A DNA stretch of 19,639 bases from Gammaproteobacteria bacterium RIFCSPHIGHO2_12_FULL_37_34 (lineage in GTDB: Bacteria; Pseudomonadota; Gammaproteobacteria; DSM-16500). Under the pieces are notes generated by a model. It saw nothing but the letters and a program-made list of their open reading frames with translations, made no database searches and was not told where the DNA came from. Below are positions 16,020-19,639 of this stretch, in pieces. The position numbers and the translations under genes were made by a program. Numbering within the stretch: position 1 is the first letter of the stretch; the number at the start of each line of letters is the position of its first letter. The stretch covers positions 1-19,639 of the forward strand of contig MGXW01000079.1 in assembly GCA_001801495.1 (NCBI GenBank), written 5' to 3'.

Positions 16020-16751
16020 TTACTCCATCGCTTTAATCATCGTACCAATATCTTCGCCCAACATAATGCGTTTGAGCGCGCCTTGTTTATTCATATTAAA
16101 CACACGCAAAGGCAAATTATGATCTTGGCATAATAGAATAGCTGTCAAATCCATTACACCTAAGCGTTTAACAATAACCTCATCATAACTTAAACAATGA
16201 TAACGTTCTGCTTTGGGATTTTTAATCGGGTCATCGTCAAACACACCTTCCACTTTCGTAGCTTTTAATACAATATCTGCGCCAATTTCAATACCACGTA
16301 GAGCAGCAGCTGAATCGGTTGTCACTAAAGGATTGCCGGTACCGGCAGAAAGAATCACAACACGGCCCTGTCGTAACTTTTCTTGTGCAACAGAGCGGTC
16401 ATATTGATCTGCCACACTTGGAATAGCAAATGCTGACATTAAAGTAGTCGGAATAGATTTTTTCTCTAAAGCATCCCGCAATGCCAACCCATTAATGACG
16501 GTTGCCAACATACCCATTTGATCAGCAGTAATTCTATCTAATCCTGCTGCATGTAAATCGGAACCACGAATCAAGTTGCCACCACCAATAACCAATGCTA
16601 CTTGTACACCCAATTGAATGGCACCACTGATTTCTTGGGCAATACGAGCGAGTTTACTTGTGTCTATCCCAAATAAGTGATCGCCTTGTAACGCTTCGCC
16701 ACTTAGTTTAAGTACAATACGCCGATAAATCGGTCTTGCTGGGGTTTCCAT
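16020..16751 (-). CDS. pyrH: UMP kinase PyrH
   Basis: PyrH phosphorylates UMP to UDP in the cytoplasm as a hexamer of the amino-acid-kinase fold, typical of bacteria. Motifs seen are KLSGEAL (15-21), GGGNLIRG (56-63), the UMP-binding GTGNPLVTTDSAAALR (137-152) and KATKVEGVFDDDP (163-175). The 243 residues match the family. The ATG lies three bases after the tsf stop, with an AAGG inside the last tsf codons as a distant ribosome binding site, so translation is likely coupled. Confidence 0.97.
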   Translation of the reverse strand: METPARPIYRRIVLKLSGEALQGDHLFGIDTSKLARIAQEISGAIQLGVQVALVIGGGNLIRGSDLHAAGLDRITADQMGMLATVINGLALRDALEKKSIPTTLMSAFAIPSVADQYDRSVAQEKLRQGRVVILSAGTGNPLVTTDSAAALRGIEIGADIVLKATKVEGVFDDDPIKNPKAERYHCLSYDEVIVKRLGVMDLTAILLCQDHNLPLRVFNMNKQGALKRIMLGEDIGTMIKAME

Positions 16752-16754
16752 TCA

Positions 16755-17642
16755 TTAGCTACCTTGCATTTGTGACATAACAGCATCGCGAAAGTCTTCA
16801 GAAATTTTTTCTATCCCTTCCCCTACTTCATAACGTGCAAACGCAAGCACTTTCGCGCGATGTTTACTTAACAATCCACCTACTGTTACATCAGGATCTT
16901 TAACAAAAGGCTGTCCGATTAAACTGACTTCATCAAGATATTTCTTTAAACGACCAGCCACCATTTTTTCAATAATATCTTGTGGTTTACCACTTGTCGC
17001 TGCTTGTGCAAGATAAATTTCACGCTCTTTTGCAATACTATCCTGAGAAACATGTTCTGGCGCAACAACAAGTGGTTTGGATGCAGCAATATGCATAGCA
17101 ATATCACGTGCCAATTCTTTATGATCAACATCCAATTCAACAATCACCCCAATGCGATGTCCATGAAGATAAGTTCCTACGCAAACTGCAGTAGGTTCGC
17201 TTACTACCAAACGCCGAACTTGAATATTCTCACCTATTTTAGCAATTAACGCTTGACGCGCCTCTTCTACTGTCTGCCCTGGGTAACCAATAAGAATAGA
17301 TGCAGTCAGGCTATCAAGATCACGCACTTTTGTTTCTAAAGCAGTTTTTGCTAATGCTTTAGCAAATGAAACAAAATGGTTATCACGTGCGACAAAATCA
17401 GTCTCGCTATTGACTTCTAACATAACCGCTTCCTTACCATCATCAGCAATGACAATCATACCTTCTGCAGCAATTCGACCCGCTTTTTTGTCTGCCTTCG
17501 CTCGGCCTGATTTACGCAATTCTTCGACAGCAAGTTCAATATTACCTTGGGTTGCCTCAAGCGCCTTTTTGCATTCCATTATCCCTGCGCTGGTACGTTT
17601 ACGTAATTCATTAACAAGTGCAGCTGAAATAATTGCTGTCAT
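16755..17642 (-). CDS. tsf: Elongation factor Ts
   Basis: EF-Ts exchanges GDP for GTP on EF-Tu. The N-terminal UBA-like domain carries RTSAGIMECKKAL (16-28); the core contains the EF-Tu-contacting TDFVARDNHF (81-90) and the MHIAASKP segment. The C-terminal part has the GQPFVKDPDVTV motif. From the ATG at 17642 there are 295 residues (283 in E. coli), with a good GAGGT ribosome binding site (17647-17651). The frame continues upstream to 17687, overlapping rpsB, but this is not supported. It is 10 bases downstream of rpsB, the partner in the conserved rpsB-tsf pair. Confidence 0.97.
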   Translation of the reverse strand: MTAIISAALVNELRKRTSAGIMECKKALEATQGNIELAVEELRKSGRAKADKKAGRIAAEGMIVIADDGKEAVMLEVNSETDFVARDNHFVSFAKALAKTALETKVRDLDSLTASILIGYPGQTVEEARQALIAKIGENIQVRRLVVSEPTAVCVGTYLHGHRIGVIVELDVDHKELARDIAMHIAASKPLVVAPEHVSQDSIAKEREIYLAQAATSGKPQDIIEKMVAGRLKKYLDEVSLIGQPFVKDPDVTVGGLLSKHRAKVLAFARYEVGEGIEKISEDFRDAVMSQMQGS

Positions 17643-17652
17643 ATCTACCTCA

Positions 17653-18429
17653 CTACTCGTTCGATGGGCTTTCGCTGACACCCTCACCAGGAGAAGGTGC
17701 TTCGATCAATGGTGGACTCGCCTCATCCTCAACACCAATATCGTCAAGTGTGCTCGCGCGTGCTTCTAAAATGGCATCAGCCATGCTTGCTACATAAAAG
17801 CGAATAGCGCGTGTAGAATCATCGTTGCCGGGGATAATATAAGTAATATTATCTGGATCATTATTCGAATCCACTATACCAACCACCGGAATACCTAAGC
17901 GATTAGCTTCGCGAACCGCAATTTTCTCATGACCCACATCAATAACAAATAAAGCATCAGGAATACCACCTACATTTTTAATACCACCCAAGCTATTCAT
18001 TAGCTTATCTTTTTCACGTTCAAGACCTAGAATTTCTTTTTTAGTCAAACGACCAAATTTGCCAGATTCAAACATAGCTTCTAATTCTTTAAGTCGTTTA
18101 ATGGATTGACGTATCGTTTTATAGTTAGTTAACATTCCACCCAACCAACGGTGATTAACATAGGGCATTTTGCAGCGCTCTGCTTCTTGTTGAATAATAT
18201 CTTGGGCTGCATATTTGGTTCCTACAAATAGAACCTTACCTTTTTTGGCAGCAACACCCCCAATAAAATTTAATGCGTCTTGGAAGAGCGGCATGGTTTT
18301 ACCAAGATCGATAATATGAATTTTATTACGAGCCCCATAAATATAACTTGCCATTTTAGGGTTCCAGTAACGGGTTTGATGGCCGAAATGCACACCGGCT
18401 TTTAGCATATCTTGCATCGTAACTTGCAT
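17653..18429 (-). CDS. rpsB: 30S ribosomal protein S2
   Basis: S2 is a late-assembling protein on the back of the small subunit, needed for S1 binding. The family signatures are present: AGVHFGHQTRYWNPKM (11-26), the VNHRWLGGMLTN segment and PDALFVIDV. From the ATG at 18429 it has 258 residues, about 17 more than E. coli, because of an acidic, proline-rich tail (last ~30 residues) whose DNA contains an imperfect palindrome at 17679-17699. A GAGGA (18437-18441) seven bases upstream sets the start; the frame is open to 18504, but that part is the regulatory leader. It heads the block rpsB-tsf-pyrH-frr-uppS-cdsA. Confidence 0.97.
   Translation of the reverse strand: MQVTMQDMLKAGVHFGHQTRYWNPKMASYIYGARNKIHIIDLGKTMPLFQDALNFIGGVAAKKGKVLFVGTKYAAQDIIQQEAERCKMPYVNHRWLGGMLTNYKTIRQSIKRLKELEAMFESGKFGRLTKKEILGLEREKDKLMNSLGGIKNVGGIPDALFVIDVGHEKIAVREANRLGIPVVGIVDSNNDPDNITYIIPGNDDSTRAIRFYVASMADAILEARASTLDDIGVEDEASPPLIEAPSPGEGVSESPSNE
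17679..17699. repeat. Imperfect GC-rich palindrome inside the rpsB 3' end
   Basis: A 21-base imperfect inverted repeat (eight of ten symmetric positions pair around a central A) of the form CACCyTCnCC-n-GGnGAnGGTG. It encodes part of the non-conserved C-terminal tail of S2, with the residues PSPGEG. Similar CCCTC/GAGGG palindromes and the peptide style they encode are common for dispersed repeats in gammaproteobacterial genomes. That it belongs to such a family here is inferred from appearance only; there is one copy in the window. Confidence 0.4.
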
Positions 18430-18436
18430 AATGGTT

Positions 18437-18559
18437 TCCTCTGGGTTAAGCCTCCGCATATCCCCTGTGCCAACTTTTTTATTCGAATGTCGAATGAAAA
18501 GCACCCAGCAACAGGTTGGTCGATATGCGTGCGGACTAGTTATTAAACTTCAAAATGAG
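18437..18559 (-). promoter_or_regulatory. rpsB leader: candidate S2-responsive pseudoknot
   Basis: On the minus strand the leader has complementary pieces in the order a-b-a'-b'. Segment a, CGCATATC (18522-18529), pairs with a', GATATGCG (18455-18462), over 8 bp. Segment b, CTGGGT (18503-18508), pairs with b', ACCCAG (18441-18446), over 6 bp. Interleaved pairs of this kind form a pseudoknot. The last segment abuts the GAGGA ribosome binding site (18437-18441), so folding would hide it. Between b and a' lies a perfect 6-bp hairpin (ATTCGA-CAT-TCGAAT, 18481-18495). In gammaproteobacteria the rpsB 5' untranslated region is the known target of S2 feedback control of rpsB-tsf, and the position and layout fit. 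Pairing was worked out by eye. Confidence 0.75.
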
Positions 18560-18565
18560 CACGCA

Positions 18566-18592
18566 TTTATACCACAAGAATGGGTATGGCAA
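18566..18592 (-). promoter_or_regulatory. Promoter of the rpsB-tsf-pyrH-frr-uppS-cdsA block
   Basis: On the minus strand TTGCCA (18587-18592) and TATAAA (18566-18571) are 15 bases apart, and the -10 is preceded by TGG, giving an extended -10 that compensates for the short spacer. The next bases (TGCGTGC) make a GC-rich discriminator, as in stringently controlled ribosomal promoters. Predicted start near 18559-18560, giving a leader of about 130 bases. Confidence 0.65.
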
Positions 18593-18665
18593 CAATATGT
18601 AGATGAAATAGGACTGATCGTTATATGATTGAGGCTTCAAATGAACAAATATTGAATGCCACCTT

Positions 18666-19430
18666 ATGTCCGATATCATCATAAAAACATCCCAAGATAT
18701 TGAAAAAATGAGAGTTTCAGGAAGGCTCGCGGCTGAAGTCATCGATATGATTGGCCCTTATGTCAAAGAAGGCCTCACAACCGATGAATTAAATCAAATC
18801 TGCCATGATTATATCGTTAATGTCCAACAAGCTATTCCTGCCCCTTTAAATTATCTTGGTTTCCCAAAATCCATTTGCACTTCCATCAATCATCAAGTTT
18901 GCCATGGTATTCCAGGCCCTCGAAAGTTAAAAGACGGTGATATTATTAACATAGATGTGACTGTAATAAAAAATGGATATCATGGTGATACCAGTAAAAT
19001 GTTTACCATCGGGAAACCATCTATATTAGCTGAACGCTTGATAAAAATTACTCAAGAATGTATGTATCTTGGTATTCAACAAATTAAACCCGGTGCTTTT
19101 TTTGGTGATATTGGTGCAGCCATTCAAGAATATGCTGAAAAAAATCGTTTTAGTGTTGTGAGAGAATATTGTGGTCATGGTATTGGTAAAATATTTCATG
19201 AGCCACCTAATGTATTACATTATGGTAGTAGGGGCACAGGAGATAAGCTAAAACCCGGCATGATCTTTACAGTGGAACCCATGATTAATGCTGGAAAACG
19301 CGATGTGAGATTGTTACCCGATGGCTGGACAGTTGTCACCAAAGATCATAGTTTATCTGCGCAATGGGAACATACCGTGTTAGTCACAGATACTGGTTAT
19401 GAAATTTTGACAAAACGCGAAGAAGAATAA
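18666..19430 (+). CDS. map: Type I methionine aminopeptidase
   Basis: Map removes the initiator methionine from new proteins; it is an essential cytoplasmic metalloenzyme. All five metal ligands are present at the E. coli numbering: D97 (NIDVT), D108 (HGDTS), H171 (YCGHGIG), E204 (FTVEPM) and E235 (QWEHT). The substrate-binding H79-type position lies in the NHQVCHGIP motif. The length is 254 residues with the class 1a architecture and no N-terminal extension. The ATG at 18666 fits the family but has no clear ribosome binding site. It is divergent from rpsB across a 236-base spacer, as in many gammaproteobacteria. Confidence 0.97.
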   Translation: MSDIIIKTSQDIEKMRVSGRLAAEVIDMIGPYVKEGLTTDELNQICHDYIVNVQQAIPAPLNYLGFPKSICTSINHQVCHGIPGPRKLKDGDIINIDVTVIKNGYHGDTSKMFTIGKPSILAERLIKITQECMYLGIQQIKPGAFFGDIGAAIQEYAEKNRFSVVREYCGHGIGKIFHEPPNVLHYGSRGTGDKLKPGMIFTVEPMINAGKRDVRLLPDGWTVVTKDHSLSAQWEHTVLVTDTGYEILTKREEE

Positions 19431-19463
19431 AAACTCAGCCTATGATGTTTTAAGCGGGGTGGT

Positions 19464-19484
19464 TCCCGCGGACAAGCCGCGGGA
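19464..19484. repeat. GC-rich extragenic palindrome downstream of map
   Basis: A perfect 8-bp inverted repeat (TCCCGCGG at 19464-19471, CCGCGGGA at 19477-19484) with a 5-base loop, 33 bases after the map stop in otherwise AT-rich DNA. The minus-strand reading GTCATCCCGCGGCTTGTCCGCGGGA resembles dispersed intergenic palindromes known from several proteobacteria. No U run follows on either strand, so it is not a canonical intrinsic terminator, though it could still protect or end the map transcript. Confidence 0.6.
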
Positions 19485-19639
19485 TGACAAATACTTTAAT
19501 TTTCAATTACTTAAATTTCGCTTAGACAGTACTGAGGTTAATTATTAACAACTTAAAATTATTATTCTTCGTTTTGAGAAATTTTAATTTTGCCTTAAGA
19601 AGCTTGTTATATCATTATTATCACTATGCCAACGACAAC
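19485..19639. other. AT-rich end of window without visible gene
   Basis: After the palindrome the sequence is AT-rich with stop codons in all frames at short intervals. I see no convincing coding sequence, RNA gene or promoter here; the window may end inside an intergenic region. Confidence 0.5.

Noticed and set aside
18625..18684. 19-codon open frame overlapping the map start, a possible leader peptide
   Set aside because: Weak ribosome binding site at poor distance and no distinctive peptide sequence; likely chance.

Overview
This is a chromosomal housekeeping segment of a gammaproteobacterium with fairly low G+C (I judge about 40% or less by eye). The order map / rpsB-tsf-pyrH-frr-uppS-cdsA ... 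bamA-skp-lpxD-fabZ-lpxA-lpxB is the classic gammaproteobacterial arrangement linking translation factors to outer-membrane biogenesis. The AT-rich sequence, the large Sel1-repeat protein and the orphan coiled-coil membrane protein fit a host-associated member of the Legionellales/Coxiellaceae type. That placement is an inference; no rRNA or other marker lies in the window.

Layout, left to right. Positions 52-1368 (minus) hold an unrecognised membrane/coiled-coil protein. Divergent from it is zapD (1555-2337, plus), a cell-division protein gene. A HigB/HigA-like toxin-antitoxin pair (2382-3060, minus) sits directly downstream of the lipid A genes. The lpxD-fabZ-lpxA-lpxB block (3110-6516, minus) has three successive stop/start overlaps. 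A strong intrinsic terminator at 6530-6557 separates it from skp and bamA (6587-9486, minus). Next is a 1106-residue protein (9584-12904, minus) that joins a Sel1/TPR-like N-terminal half to a complete-looking poly(A) polymerase (PcnB) module. A divergent alpha/beta hydrolase (12987-13871, plus) then ends on the same four bases as cdsA. The block cdsA-uppS-frr-pyrH-tsf-rpsB (13868-18429, minus) is read from a promoter next to map. The rpsB leader carries an a-b-a'-b' set of complementary segments consistent with the S2-responsive pseudoknot. map (18666-19430, plus) is followed by a GC-rich palindrome and about 150 bases with no visible gene.

The genes work in three connected tasks: making and processing proteins (rpsB, tsf, frr, map) and UMP kinase (pyrH); making lipid carriers and phospholipid precursors (uppS, cdsA); and building the outer membrane (bamA, skp, lpxD, fabZ, lpxA, lpxB).

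The main departure from the textbook order is that dxr and rseP, normally between cdsA and bamA, are absent. Their place is taken by the Sel1-PcnB fusion and the hydrolase. The fusion, the rpsB leader architecture, the terminator inside the bam/lpx cluster and the toxin-antitoxin pair attached to the lpx genes are the points most worth following up.
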